From: Ophiothrix spiculata
Taxonomy: Eukaryota > Echinodermata > Ophiuroidea > Amphilepidida > Ophiotrichidae
Direction: 5' to 3' (one strand)
NCBI GenBank assembly: GCA_000969725.1
Contig: JXSR01S046991.1
DNA: 26,480 nucleotides
The translations under genes and the position numbers were made by a program. Position 1 is the stretch's first letter. Each line of letters starts with the position of its first letter. Positions 1 through 12,679 of this stretch are shown piece by piece. Below the pieces are notes generated by a model that searched no databases, had not been told where the DNA came from, and saw only the letters and a list, made by a program, of their open reading frames with translations.

Positions 1-455
1 CTGTTCAGGCTATTTGTGGGAAGATGCTCTCTGTTAACTCAAATTGACTTAATAAATCTGTGATTCAAAAAGAATAAATGGTATTCCACTGATATTTGTT
101 GAACTGAGCAGTAACTGTTAACATCTTGTGACCAGTATTACATCTTAAGAAGTACTAGTACCTCAAGCATGAAATTAATTTCATTATTGGTAATTCATAA
201 ACTATTGATTATTGTATGACATTTAATTTTTGTTTCGATCACTTAAAGATTTGGATTTGTTGTAAATGTAAAATTGTACAAAAGTATGTATACACTACAC
301 GAACGTACAACACAAATGTATGGAGTACATTATATTTTTAGCTCAAAACATTAATGTGCATATTTGCGTTGAGTATTAATTCAACTCTGTAAAGTAAAGT
401 TAAAAACCAGCTATTGCAATACAATTTTTAATTCTCTTGTTTTCCACTTTTGCAG
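1..455 (+). other. Upstream intron of the TLDc gene (partial)
   Basis: AT-rich sequence with no supportable exon. It is read as intron because it ends in a good splice acceptor that feeds directly into TLDc coding sequence. Confidence 0.7.
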
Positions 456-1950
<1,495 letters not shown>

Positions 1951-2189
1951 TTCCATGTTTGCCTGCTACCACCATAGTGTCATAGCCAGCCAGGGTTTGT
2001 ATTATGGCTGCTATGCTAATCCTGACTATACACAGTGGACTTGTGACCCTTGGTGTACACTAGTGTGTGATGATCACAGGTGATGTGAATAGTAACATGT
2101 TATTGTGTAGACGATCTTAGCTGCTGCGATATATCAAAGAATATAGGATCCAATGCTGCCAACCGGTGTGGACGATAAGTTAGTCATGT
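1951..2189 (+). other. Probable 3' UTR of the TLDc gene
   Basis: Sequence directly after the TAA stop, with no further exon seen. It is assigned to the 3' UTR by position only; no polyadenylation signal marks its end. Confidence 0.4.
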
Positions 2190-2830
2190 ACTTGGTTTCA
2201 CTAAAGAAACCATTTTGTACATGTGATGAACATATGATGATGCTGTGGATGTGCATGTGAAGACCATGTGATAGACATGTGCCAGGCATCGTGTGTTCAT
2301 GTGATGAAAATGTCTTGCATGTGCATGTTGCTCATGTATTACAGTTACTATCCCACGATAGGCGGTTTTATGTACATGGTTTCATTATATTACATATATA
2401 AACCATTTTGTACATGTGAAGGACATATTATAATGCTGTGGATGTGCATGGAATGCCCATGTGAAGACCATGTTATAGACATGTGGTAGATTTGTATGTA
2501 CATGTGATGAACATGCATTATGCATACATGTACAAGTTACTCATGTAGTACAGTTATTATCCTTTTGAGGAGACCTGCCCTTGTTGTGGATTATAGTCTG
2601 TTATATGTACATGGATTTACTATAAGATATTTATGTTGAAACCATGTGTTAGACATACTATTATGCTGTGGATGTGCATGGACTACCCATATGAAGACCA
2701 TGTGATACCCATGTGATAGACATTTTGTTTTCATGTGGTGGACATGCATAATACAATTTGCAGACGGACAAATGTGCAAGTTACTCATGTATGCCTACTG
2801 CAGTTATTATCCTGTAGGAAGACCTGCATT
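2190..2830. repeat. Imperfect tandem repeat, about three units
   Basis: The landmark GCTGTGGATGTGCATG starts at 2242, 2435 and 2665. The landmark CAGTTA(C/T)TATCC starts near 2342, 2551 and 2801. Other shared blocks are GTACATG, AACCAT, GAAGACCATGT.ATAGACATGTG and TTACTCATGTA. Units are about 190-250 bp and differ by indels, so this is an old minisatellite-like array. It is rich in ATGTG/CATGTG words. Open frames in it on either strand are by-products. Confidence 0.7.
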
Positions 2831-3759
2831 CCTTGAATATCATTGCAATTTGGATTTGGAATTCTTTTTTGGGGCTCGAAGTAATGATTAGATCTTACAG
2901 ATTCATGACTCCCTTTTCATTCTCAAAGGTGACCTCAATGTAAATTGATTTTTAGCTGGTAAGAATCGTTGACTGGTATATATTACAATCCCCAAACCAT
3001 TCTTTCAAATGTACTTACATTTTGAGAAAATGTGTCAAGGAAACCGTACTTAAACGCTGGTACAGGTATGTTGTTAAGTGTTGAGTATGTCGTCCATAGA
3101 GCAAGTGGCTGTGGAAAATTTTTTAAAAAAATGTGAGGAAACCGTACATTATGCCCATGGTGTCAGTACTGCGGACAACATTCAGAGAAATTTTAGCATA
3201 CACTAAAAGTGCTACGTCATGTCTTTGTGCTCCGAAATCTGCACGAAGGCAGTACTTACAACATGGGGATTGCACAATTTTGCTTTAGTTTTTGCACGCA
3301 GACACTTGCAAGTTCAGATTTGAATTGTTGAAGAAGCACATGTGCTGGGCTCATTAGATACAAGTAGAGGTGTACAAAGTTATGTTTTGAACAACTTTGA
3401 CCTTCTGTTTGACCAAGGGCAAGATGTCTTCATGAATAGTGAACAGAATTGTAGAGGCGGTAAATTAAGTTATGTTTATGTAAACTGAAAACTCAAAAAA
3501 CAACTTTGCGTTGAAGTTTTTGTTATTATAATATAATGTTATAATTTGAAATAGATGAAAATGTGCAATTATTATCCAGATTAAATCAGTTAAATAATCA
3601 GATTTTAGCTAATAGTCTTATGGTAACCTTTTTGTTTAAACACATGTGCTAGAGTGTTTCCATCTAGTATTTCATTAATTTGTATGTTTAATATTTAATG
3701 AACATATTGTTCATCAAATGATTGATTTGAATGAAGGCAACCAATAACTTTGAATTGTA
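2831..3759. other. Intergenic DNA, no gene seen
   Basis: AT-rich sequence without a supportable exon. A short direct repeat around GGAAACCGTAC occurs near 3039 and again near 3138, about 100 bp apart, with similar flanks (AAAATGTG). Nothing else stands out. Confidence 0.4.
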
Positions 3760-4030
3760 GCATTTTTATTTTTGTCATGCACTTGAAGTAAGCCTTTATC
3801 CCTTGGTTAACTTGTGTTGGTACCACTGATTTGTTTGATTTGATTGCAAGATGCGCAATTTAATAATTCTTTATATTAGAGATTTATATGAACAACTGAG
3901 GTGAGGGCATTTATTTTGTCACACACTTGAAGTAAAGAAATTATTGCATTGCAACCAAAGGTTTGGAGTTGCATTTGATCGCAACATTCTTTATAAAGCA
4001 ACAGATCTGAAGAATTGGTGAACATTGGTC
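3760..4030. repeat. Degenerate direct duplication, about 146-bp period
   Basis: GCATTTTTATTTTTGTCATG followed by CACTTGAAGTAA near 3760 recurs as GCATTTATTTTGTCACAC followed by ACTTGAAGTAAA near 3906. Further along, TTTGATTGCAA...ATTCTTTAT pairs with TTTGATCGCAACATTCTTTAT. The copies have diverged and contain indels. Confidence 0.4.
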
Positions 4031-4446
4031 TTTACTTAATTTCACAAAAAAGGCCAAGTCATATGGTTAACTTAATTGTGTACATTAAATATGTGTGTTG
4101 GTATCAGAGATTTAGATTTGAGCATACAGTGATAAAAATATACTGTGACATCTTGAGCTTTGCAAAATATAAATTTTTTCTGAAAAAAAGTACACACACT
4201 CACCGCCATTATTGACTTTAATACTACATTATTATGGTCCTTCAGTGATAACCAGAGATCTTTTAATCAGTATATCTTTGTATACTGTACTGTTGGCTAG
4301 TATCATAGATTAAGAGATCCTGAATCGCCACCATTCTTAGGTGGGGTTTTGGGGTTGTTACTGATGGTGCATCACATCTTGTCGTAATGTGCAAACATGC
4401 ACGTACAGGTTTGTGTATCAAAAATTTAAATATTAAATTAAATTGC

Positions 4447-4631
4447 AGGTGATTTATAGTGCACTACACAGCTCCCCTGCCTACGAATTGGCGCAACCCT
4501 AGCTCGAGCAATTCACACCCTGATAGAATATACAGTTTGTGCACACTCAGCTCCAGTTGGACTCGAACGCGGAACGATCAATATCTTATGTTTAACGGTC
4601 CGAGAACTAACCGACTGAGCCAGCGAGAACT
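4447..4631 (-). mobile_element. tRNA-derived SINE
   Basis: On the minus strand a tRNA-like head spans about 4555-4631. It has an A-box-like TGGCTCAGTCGG (complement of 4611-4622) and a B-box-like CGTTCGAGTCC (complement of about 4559-4569), in tRNA order and spacing. Downstream is a non-tRNA body ending in AGTGCACTATAAATCACCTG and an AT-rich tail (4420-4446). The anticodon stem is not convincingly paired, so this is a retroposon and not a tRNA gene. A related tail fragment lies at 23992-24030. Confidence 0.75.
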
Positions 4632-4649
4632 ATAGCGGGTGACTGTATC

Positions 4650-4900
4650 AGTCACCTAAAGTATTATTTGCGAGGTTTGTCTTAATACTCAACTGAATCT
4701 AGGTGCCTGAAGTTAATAATGGCGGGAACCAATTGTACCCGAATACCCCAACTGCAGCTCCATGTTTGACGACGCCATTATATGGCATGGTATAAAAGGT
4801 CACAGATTTTCCGTCAATTTATAGCTGGTATATGACTATAACTGTAAGCTCAACTTTAAATCTCATACATGTAGTTGGTAGAACACACAAACATACATGA
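4650..4900. repeat. Dispersed repeat, copy A
   Basis: TAAAGTATTATTTGC followed by GGTTTGTCT starts near 4656 and is matched near 10545. The match continues with gaps through GGGAAC, GAATACCCC, CAGCTCCAT/TGCTCCATT and GGTATA..AGGTC. It abuts the SINE at its left end. Type unknown; no coding potential is evident. Confidence 0.5.
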
Positions 4901-6287
4901 GTGTATATAACCCATACCTATTTGTATATAGAGATTGACACCAGCAGATATTGGTTTATATAGTCTGTGGATGTTATTTGTATCCACCACCATTCCTATA
5001 CAAGTATTTTTGGACTTTTGGATTGTATACCCGTTTTGTCAAATAATGAAGATACTTTGATATTTTGTAATGTGAATTGAGGGTCATATCTGCAGTTTTG
5101 TCATTTGAAGGAGACATGTCACATTGTTTTGTGCTCAAATATGTTTTACCAGTTTATTTCATTATTAAATGATATGTGCATTTACAAATAAGTTACTTAA
5201 TGCAATCATGTATAACACTGGACAAAATACCATTTATTATCTTCTTTGCTTTTAAGTTTGCCTTTGTTCTGCATTTCAACTTGAGAATCACATACATGTG
5301 TGCTTGTAAGCTTTTTTACAGACACAGTAGTTTGGAGGAGTAACTTTTTCCATTGATGTTTTTTTGGAGCCAATGCTTGTTGCTACCCCGGTTTGTGTGA
5401 AAGTCAACTAGTTAACACACATATTTACAGCATGTAATTGGTTTAATTCCAGTACCTGTGAAATGCTGATGACTACACGTGTGTTATACTCTAGCAATAG
5501 TTAAATGATGCAGTACGAAAGCAAACTTATGAAATAAAATTATAGTAGCGTTTGACCAAATGAGCATTGTAACATTGTGTGTAAACTACTTGCCTTTCTC
5601 GGTAACCTGAAGAGCAGCAGGCATCAGTTACCAAAACACAGTGAACAGGAAAACTTAATACTTAGAAAGACTTTATTTCCTTCTTTTCGCATGACCAAGT
5701 GATGTGTGCTCTTATAACTTCACAAGATACATATGGTATCGCACAATGTCTGCCAGCACATATAGGACAAACAAACATTTCTTGGATAGTGTAAAATTAA
5801 CATCCAGCATGCAGGGCCCCATTGTTTGTTAATGCAACCTTCACCCTGTATTTTTGTTTTCATTGTCCAATTCTTGTTTTAACCTATAGTCTCTTACATG
5901 TGCTACTCCCAATAAATGCAGTGTGCTGTGTGGAGACAGTCTGTTGCTTGATGAACATTTAAGCACAAATAATCACACCGTAGTCTGCACAGGCTCTGAA
6001 AATGTTTAGACTCCACAAAAAAACAATACAGTGTTGTCTATGGAAATGAGATAAACAAGGAGCCTTTTCCTAAATCAATATCCAGAATAAGGTCAAATTT
6101 ATTTAGATGAATAAAGTTGCTCTCTTGTTATCAAAGTGTCTTATTGTGACACATTTCATTTTACATCAGAATGAATCCAAGTAGCAAACGGGTTTATTTT
6201 TTAAGTGATTAAGCCATCCAATGTAGTCAGTGAAGTCGTAATGCTCAATATCCCAACAAGTGAGTATTTTTCCCTTGTCATTGATTT
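4901..6287. other. Intergenic DNA, no gene seen
   Basis: AT-rich sequence with several AATAAA words (near 5533, 5910 and 6111) but no exon that could be tied to them. A small hairpin, GGTAAC...GTTACC, lies near 5600-5635. I see no other structure. Confidence 0.4.
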
Positions 6288-6469
6288 AGGTATTCAAACA
6301 TGTCACAGAGTTGTTCATCGCTAATCAACAACGATGCATCCATGCGTTTGCATATTTTTTATTGCGCGAGGGTTGCTTTAGCCACCCGAGTGTGATGAAA
6401 ATACGCCGACGCATCGGATGCAGAGTTGTTGATTAGCGATGAACAACTCTGTAGCATGTTTGAATACCT
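6288..6469. mobile_element. Foldback (MITE-like) inverted repeat, 182 bp
   Basis: The left arm begins AGGTATTCAAACATG and continues CAGAGTTGTTCATCGCTAAT then CAACAAC. The complement of the right arm reads the same for about 45 nt with only two mismatches. The symmetry weakens but persists inward through GCATCC.ATGCGT to a GC-richer centre near 6378. There is no room for a transposase. The strong symmetry suggests a recent foldback element or a hairpin-forming locus. Confidence 0.75.
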
Positions 6470-7094
6470 TTCAACAACGAAAATCTTCCTGAAAATGTAT
6501 AATTAAATTCTAAATGTTTTCAATAAAACATATACCGTACTCTCTCAATAAAAATACTTTGAAGAATCTGAAACAAAATGCTAGTTTTTAAATGATTGTT
6601 GCTTTGTCGTTTTCAACTGTTCCCAAGTGCCAGTCCTAGCACGTACTCAAGTTCCCGACGCGCGTTGAACAGTGCGCCGATTTATATGCTCTTCGTAAAC
6701 GCACCTCTGTGTACGCTGTGCCGTGTGTGACGCGCTTATTTGAATATCAACTGTGGATTCATCACAAATCAACAACAGTATGCTTCTGTATAAGGAGATA
6801 CAGTGAGTTGTTGAAAATATTGACCATCACTTGATTTCTAACACTGTGCAATGGTGATGGTCTTTTTGGTAGAGAGAATTGATGAGTGTTTGTAGGTTTG
6901 AACAAGGGTTATTGAATTTCAGAAAATATTTATGGTGATGGTGTGATCACATCGTGAAAACCTACATATTACTTATTTGGTATGTCTTTATAGTGTGATG
7001 TGATCGAGTAGAGACGTTTGAAATAAGAAACAAGTAGGTTTTGCCATGAGTTTTTTGATGTAAGGAAAGTTTACGATCCACTCTAATGATATTT
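6470..7094. other. Intergenic DNA with a small CpG-rich patch
   Basis: Mostly AT-rich and without an exon. About 6640-6735 is locally richer in CG dinucleotides (for example CGACGCGCG and GACGCGC). TTCATCACAAATCAACAAC near 6758 resembles the arm of the 6288-6469 foldback, so a decayed relative may lie here. Confidence 0.35.
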
Positions 7095-7319
7095 CGTCAT
7101 GTAAGTGCAAGAAAGTTGAATCTGCAATAGCTGCAATTTTTCATAAATTTGTATGGATTCCAGTCTTGGATCAATGGCTCTTGAAATGGTTCTTGAAGAA
7201 CCATTTCAAGAGCCACTGACACATGGGAGAAAAAATTTGAAGGATTTTTCTCATTCTTGTGAAATGAATTTAACATATGGCAGCCATTGCAGATACTACT
7301 TTCTTGCACTCACATGACG
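7095..7319. mobile_element. Foldback (MITE-like) element, 225 bp, palindromic centre
   Basis: The ends are CGTCATGTAAGTGCAAGAAAG and, as complement of the right end, CGTCATGTGAGTGCAAGAAAG. Inward both arms share TCTGCAAT.GCTGC. Both sides are flanked by ATTT, a possible 4-bp target-site duplication. The centre, 7176-7214, is a perfect 19+1+19 palindrome. No coding frame spans it, so it is non-autonomous. A diverged relative lies at 1093-1655. Confidence 0.8.
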
Positions 7320-7715
7320 ATTTGTACCAAGCAATATAAGCTGTGTCCTGCTTTGATACCATATATTGTTATGAACGATACTTTCAGGATCAAATACTTA
7401 ATGCAGAGTTTATTTTGTCACATTTGGACTTTTGTTTAATTCTGATATTTTCTTGCTTAAAAATGTAAGCTATTTTGTATGCTGATTTCATATACATTTG
7501 GGTCTATTATTCAGATTTGACTGCTTGTAATTTTGTATAAAATGATATTTTTCCATTGCCAAATGCCTGACTTCCAAGTACTGTAAATTGAATTTATTTT
7601 CATGTTAGAATCCTGGAGAGATGTAAAAAACAATGTTTTTTGGGAGTTAAATATATTTGATTCAATAAACATAAAAATGTGTTTGGTTTACAGTACAACT
7701 GCTATATAATGCATA
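7320..7715. other. Intergenic DNA, no gene seen
   Basis: AT-rich spacer between two foldback elements. Contains an AATAAA at about 7666 but no exon that would use it. Confidence 0.4.
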
Positions 7716-8520
7716 TGTGCTTTATTAAGGCAACAAATTGTTATGTTGCTCTCAAGGGGAAAAAAATGCAAAATCGTGCCAGTTGGCCATTTTCTTTCCC
7801 CCACCATTCTTTTCCGGTTACATAGATAATAAAATCTCTGTAGCCTACTCTATGTCATGGTCATTAAGTACCCAAAGAGTTTTAAAAACTCTTTGTAATT
7901 TTTTCTCATTTATATGAAGGGTGCCCTGGCAAAATGAGAGGAAAGTCGCTAATTGCAAAATTGAGTTTATGGCAGATTTTAATTCTCTATAATCTCAGCT
8001 TTTGAATGATATATAATATGTCGCACTATATTTCTCTATTCTTTATTTTGAAATTGAAATCCAAAGCTGTCCACTGAATTTATTGCAGTAAAAATTAGCT
8101 GCAAATAGATTTCAAAGATACTGATTACTGCAGTGTTTAATAGTGCAATGCAATCAATTAATCGTTAATAATTGCACTTCCCGGTCAAGTTGGCCTTCAA
8201 AACTTTAGGAATATGTAAACAACTTAGAGGTAAGCAAGGTGTTTTACGTCAAAAAATGAAATTTGAGGTTTTTCACCCTATTTTTACTTTAGATGGCATT
8301 TATTCAAAATTTAGATTTGTGATTTTCCTCTCATTTTGCCAGAGCAGCCCACATATGCTGTTTGAACATGATTTTAATTTTTTTTCTGCTGAACCAACAT
8401 ATAAAATGAACTTTGAAAGTTTTGTTCTATTAAAAGGGGAGAGGAACAACCCTGATTTTCTGTATTTTTGGTCGCTTGCTGAGAGCAAATTAACAATTTT
8501 TTAGCCCCTAACAAGGCACA
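7716..8520. mobile_element. Large imperfect inverted-repeat element, about 805 bp
   Basis: The outer ends match as TGTGCTTTATTAAGG versus the complement TGTGCCTTGTTAGGG, followed by AAATTGTTA.(T)TTGCTCTCA in both. A better-kept inner pair is CTGGCAAAATGAGAGGAAA at 7927-7945 and its exact complement near 8323-8341. The centre is near 8118. Reading frames here (for example 8172-8504 + and 8374-8634 -) look like by-products of the repeat. It is probably a non-autonomous DNA transposon or two nested ones. Confidence 0.6.
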
Positions 8521-9654
8521 TTTTTTTTCTAATTGTAAATTATCATAGTTTTTCATATTATGCTCTTTGTTGAATCCTGAGTCAGAGAGAGATGAATATT
8601 TATTTTCAAAATGGGTCACTGTTGAAAATGACAAGAAAAGCTAGTTATAATTGTACCAAAAAGAAAATGGTTTAACTTGATATAATTTAGTGTGCTTTTA
8701 GAGATCAATAGATGTGGTATAATTGCCTGCATAAGTCACTGTATGGTATGGAGTGGTTCAATTTACTATAAACGTGAATATTTTGCATTTAATGATTTTG
8801 CGTACGGCCAATATTTAATCATTTTGCACATTATTATTGACACAAGAAAATTACAAATATTTTTTCTGTGGCACATTAATTTTCACGCCAGAATAATTCA
8901 TCGCAAAAATAAATGTAGAGCAAAAATTGCAGCTTATGCAATATATTCAACAGATTCCTGATCTCTTTGACTGCTTGTGACTTTTGATGTCTAAAGACTT
9001 TCACATGTTGGCAGGTATGTGCAAATGTGAATTGAATGATCCAATCGTAAAGAAATGGTGATGTGTTTCATATGATATACGGATTATCAGAATTATAAAT
9101 TGTGAAGTATTGCAAAGAATACAACCATGTCATAGACTTGTACACATCTGTTTTAACAGGTTGTATTAAAATTTTAATATGAGCAACTCTTATCAGTTGA
9201 ATTATTATTTTGCTTATTATAAGTGAAAACCGTTCAATTTGAAAGTGGAAAAAGGAAGCTGGGAAAATATACTATGATGCTATTAAGTTATTTCACATTG
9301 GAACTAAAGTGATATGTGTCAAAATGAAATTTCATGATTTTTCTCTATTTGTGTATGAGGGCTTACTGGTGATTATATAGTTTTTAAAGTGGCTAATATT
9401 TAATGTTGAAACCAAATTATTTCTTAATAGTCTCACCAATGTGACAATAATTTCATTGTTAGTATTGAACTGACATCATTTATTTTTGCAAACTATTATG
9501 TCTAAATGTGTACAACTCAACTGCTCTCAAACATAATAGTCAAAAACATTTTAAGACAAAGCTGTCAAAAACATTGAATAAAAAAATAGGTTTCATCTCC
9601 TGTCATGTGAATTATACTAAGCTAATATCCGCTACTTTTATTGATGCTCAAAAA
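8521..9654. other. Intergenic DNA with a possible decayed inverted repeat
   Basis: No supportable exon. About 8758-8940 has weak inverted symmetry: TTTTGCATTTAATGATTTTG on the left pairs loosely with the complement of CGCAAAAATAAATGTAGAGC near 8901. The 89-codon frame at 8692-8961 overlaps it and has no recognised similarity. A 16-bp palindrome, TATTAAAATTTTAATA, lies near 9163. Confidence 0.35.
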
Positions 9655-9894
9655 CAGTGTTCCCTCCATGGATTCTGACTACTGCATCGTGATCGCTGAT
9701 TACAGATAGACCTCAATTTAAGTATAGAATCTTTTAAAATTTAAATAAAGCTTGAAATTAGAATACAGTGAACGTTGTGTAAGCTCAAGTTTTGTATCTT
9801 AACTCTTTTTGTGTTTTATTGTTTTGAAAAGTCTTGCTCCAATTTTTGAGCTTCTGCGCAAGTCACAGGACATACAGCCTTAGCGGGAACACTG
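9655..9894. mobile_element. hAT-like MITE, 240 bp
   Basis: The left end is CAGTGTTCCCTCCA and the complement of the right end is CAGTGTTCCCGCTA. CAGTGTTCCC is typical of hAT-type terminal repeats. The flanks CTCAAAA (left) and CTCAGAAA (right) could be an imperfect 8-bp target duplication. It is too short to encode transposase. Confidence 0.6.
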
Positions 9895-10539
9895 CTCAGA
9901 AATATAGAGCAAAACTGACATTTTTTCAAGGAGGATAAAACTACTACATTACAAGGTGGCAAGAGGGGGTGATCTAAGAGTGGAAAGTGACGTAGATCAG
10001 GATAACTAATCAGTGATAAAAGGAACCCGGGATAAGGAGTGGCTTCAAAATTCAACTAGAGATGTCTGTTTCTAGTCAAACTAGAGTTTACCTGCATCTT
10101 TAGATAGTCTTGAACCGATAATTATAATGAAGCTGTCAGGGGCTAGGAACTAGCCTAATATTAAGTCTACTCGCCCAGCATTTTTCAACCTGTCATTTGC
10201 TATTCTGCTGTATTATACCAAATGCCAGATTGGCAAAAATTCTTTATTCTGCATATTTACCACCCAACTCTCACGATACCAGTATGTACTCTGCTTTAGG
10301 TACAGGGTCGCGAAAATGTTTGTTTTATCCAGTTATTGCATCTTTTCTGGGGGACATTCTCCAGCTTGTCTTTCTTTGTGTTCCAGACATAGGTAGGAGA
10401 TATCAGAATCACCGCCATTTTTATTCTGGTGTGGAGACAAAATTTGGGGTATTCTGGTTTTTGCCGATGATGCATTTTATCTTGTATTGCGGGAATATTG
10501 AAAACAGGCACACAAGCTTTGCATCCAGGTTGGCGTATC

Positions 10540-10760
10540 ATTTGCGTAAAGTATTATTTGCACGGTTTGTCTCAACGTCCTACCAAATCTCGGCACTTAG
10601 AGATGATTTTGATGGGAACAGAGTAGACCTGAAATACCCCTTTTTCTGCTCCATTGCTGACAATGCTTTTACTGGCTGGTATACAAGGTCTGGTATAATC
10701 TACCTTGTAAATCTATGGTCCCAGCCCAGTATAGGTATAAATGCTATTACTAAGAAACAA
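10540..10760. repeat. Dispersed repeat, copy B
   Basis: TAAAGTATTATTTGC, then GGTTTGTCTC, is shared with copy A at 4650-4900. Further matched blocks are GGGAAC, AATACCCC, GCTCCATTGCTGAC (copy A has GCTCCATGTTTGAC) and GGTATA.AAGGTC. It lies inside a 223-codon open frame (10197-10868, first codon TTG, first ATG at 10284). That frame resembles no protein I know. Because half of it is repeat, I do not call it a gene. Confidence 0.5.
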
Positions 10761-10868
10761 CATAGTGTATGTCCAAGTTTGGAATGGACTTCTACTACAT
10801 TCAGCCTCATTTCCAACCCCAATGAAATACTAGAATCTCACAGCACTCGTTTTTCTTCATTTGAGTAA

Positions 10869-11458
10869 TTGAGTCATTGATAAAAACTCATCCTTGTCTC
10901 ACTACCACCTTTCAACATTTTAAGCAGACATATATCCACAGAGAAGAATGCACTAAAATAATGCATTATTGGAATAAAGGAATTGTGTCTTAAGCCTCAA
11001 GGTTACAAACAGAACTATTCTGTTTATCTACAAGCCATCCCATAATACACTGCAGTTCTGCCCAATATTGTTATGACTTTTGTATGAACCACTGACTAAA
11101 TGTGAGTCAATGTAAACCTTTGTATAATGTATTATAACACCTGTATCATATAATAGAAACTCCTGTCGCCATTTAGGCCCTTATATTCAACTCAGGAGAA
11201 CTCATGTATACTATAAAATGATTGATTGATAATTGATATTATATGTAATAAAATATTGTCATTACCCAATGGTATGTGAAACAAAAACGAGTCTGTTGAA
11301 TTCATTAGATTTTTAAAATTATATTTAAGTAAGGTATTGTAAATATGAACATTTCCCCACATGATCATAAGTGATTTCAATAGTTAAGATAAGAGATTAC
11401 ATGCACATATTAAATTAGTAAACATTGTAACGTTGAGTGAGCAGATCAATGACAATAC
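10869..11458. other. Intergenic DNA, no gene seen
   Basis: AT-rich spacer. Open frames on the minus strand in this stretch are short and have no recognisable family features. Confidence 0.4.
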
Positions 11459-11605
11459 CAGGGGTGTGAGAGTTCCTCTTTTCAGCTGAAAATTTTCTTG
11501 TGTTAAAATTTCATTTTTTTTATTCATTTTCAGCCCGTTTTTGACCTTTTTCCTGACTTTACGACGCTTTTCCTTGTTTTTGTTAACTGGCCTCTCACAC
11601 CCCTG
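11459..11605. mobile_element. hAT-like MITE, 147 bp
   Basis: The terminal inverted repeat is CAGGGGTGTGAGAG at the left, with its exact complement at the right end. Such CAGGGG ends are common in hAT elements. Possible target-duplication remnants are CAATAC on the left and CAATATAC on the right. The interior is AT-rich and non-coding. The 91-codon minus frame across it (11384-11659) is incidental. Confidence 0.65.
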
Positions 11606-11954
11606 CAATATACTCAATAGAACACTAACTTGCAAAATCATGAAATTGAACCACAACATTTTTCATCCAAATATTTGACAAAGCATAACTTTTGTTGTAT
11701 ACTACCAATTGAAATAAAACAAATAACAATAAAATTACTTTCAGTGATCTAAAGCAGACAAACGAATCATATAATAAAAGTATTAGTATAAATCTTTAAC
11801 CAAAAAATATGAAATATCTCTTATTTTTCCCTAAAATGTGTTATTTTTCAAAATTTAAAATTTCACTTAGTCCGATGTGAAAGTAAAATAAATTATTTAA
11901 GTAACACAGCATTTATGTGAAAGTAATCGTAGTCCCCCTGAAATGGTAGTCCGC

Positions 11955-12045
11955 CTTCCATAGACCATAACGGAATAAAGCGTGAAACTGATGTTGGTGA
12001 GACTTGTTAGCCTATAGTTTACTGCACAACCCGGACAATAAAAAC
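11955..12045. repeat. Dispersed repeat C, copy 1
   Basis: AGACCATAACGGAATAA, GTGAAACTGATGTT, GTGAGA.TTGTTAGCC and TTTACTGCACAACCCGGA appear here in the same order and spacing as at 22893-22985 in intron 4 of the second gene. The copies share most positions over about 85 bp. Element type not recognised. Confidence 0.6.
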
Positions 12046-12303
12046 GAAGAACTTGCATTCCATCGGGACTAACTTTAGTCCAGTTTTGTGCATACGGACC
12101 TAAAAGTTCAAATCATGGGCTATAGAATGCAATTTACTTTCTAACTATCCATTAAACCCAAGAAAATTACATGTAAAGGTCGGTTCTTAGAATATTCTTT
12201 GCCAATTTTGTGCATTATTATGTTCTGAGCTGACCGATTTCCAAAAAAATCGGACAGGGATATCGGACAGAAAACAAAATGTCAGATTTTGAACATAATA
12301 ATG

Positions 12304-12463
12304 ATAAAATTGGATGGATTTTTTCGCATGATACTCAAAGATATTGGTCTCGCTATGAGTTTTAGAAATATCGAGCTCGACGCTGCGCGTCTCGCACGAT
12401 ATTTCGTAAAACTCATAGCTCGACCAATATCGTTTGTATCATGCTCAATCCATCCAATTTTAT
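12304..12463. mobile_element. Foldback inverted repeat, 160 bp
   Basis: The left arm reads ATAAAATTGGATGGATT, GCATGATAC, GATATTGGTC, GCTATGAGTTTTA and AAATATCG. The complement of the right arm reads the same blocks in order with few mismatches. The centre near 12383 is GC-rich (GACGCTGCGCGTC). The 81-codon plus frame across it is incidental. Probably a MITE or other hairpin-forming repeat. Confidence 0.7.
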
Positions 12464-12679
12464 ATCAATATTTATTCGTTTATTCAATAAAATCTCACGC
12501 ATATCTATGTAATAACGACTATTTCATGATATAATATTCGACACGGTGGCGAATAAAAAAGTATTCTACACGATATCATCAAATACCCGTTCTAATCCCA
12601 GGGTGCATTAGGGTATAAGGGGAAATAATTTAAACACGGATAGTTGTTGCATAGAATATTCTGTCTGCCAAAAACTTTG

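Noticed and set aside
2268..2788. Open frames on both strands rich in Met, Cys and Tyr
   Set aside because: They are translations of the ATGTG-rich tandem repeat.
4555..4631. Possible tRNA gene on the minus strand
   Set aside because: A and B boxes are present, but the acceptor and anticodon stems do not pair convincingly and a SINE body and tail follow.
8172..8634. Frames of 110 codons (+) and 86 codons (-)
   Set aside because: They lie in the right arm of a large inverted repeat, overlap on both strands and show no recognised similarity.
9816..10055. 79-codon minus-strand frame
   Set aside because: Its C-terminal part is the right end of a hAT-like MITE, and no homology or splice support was seen.
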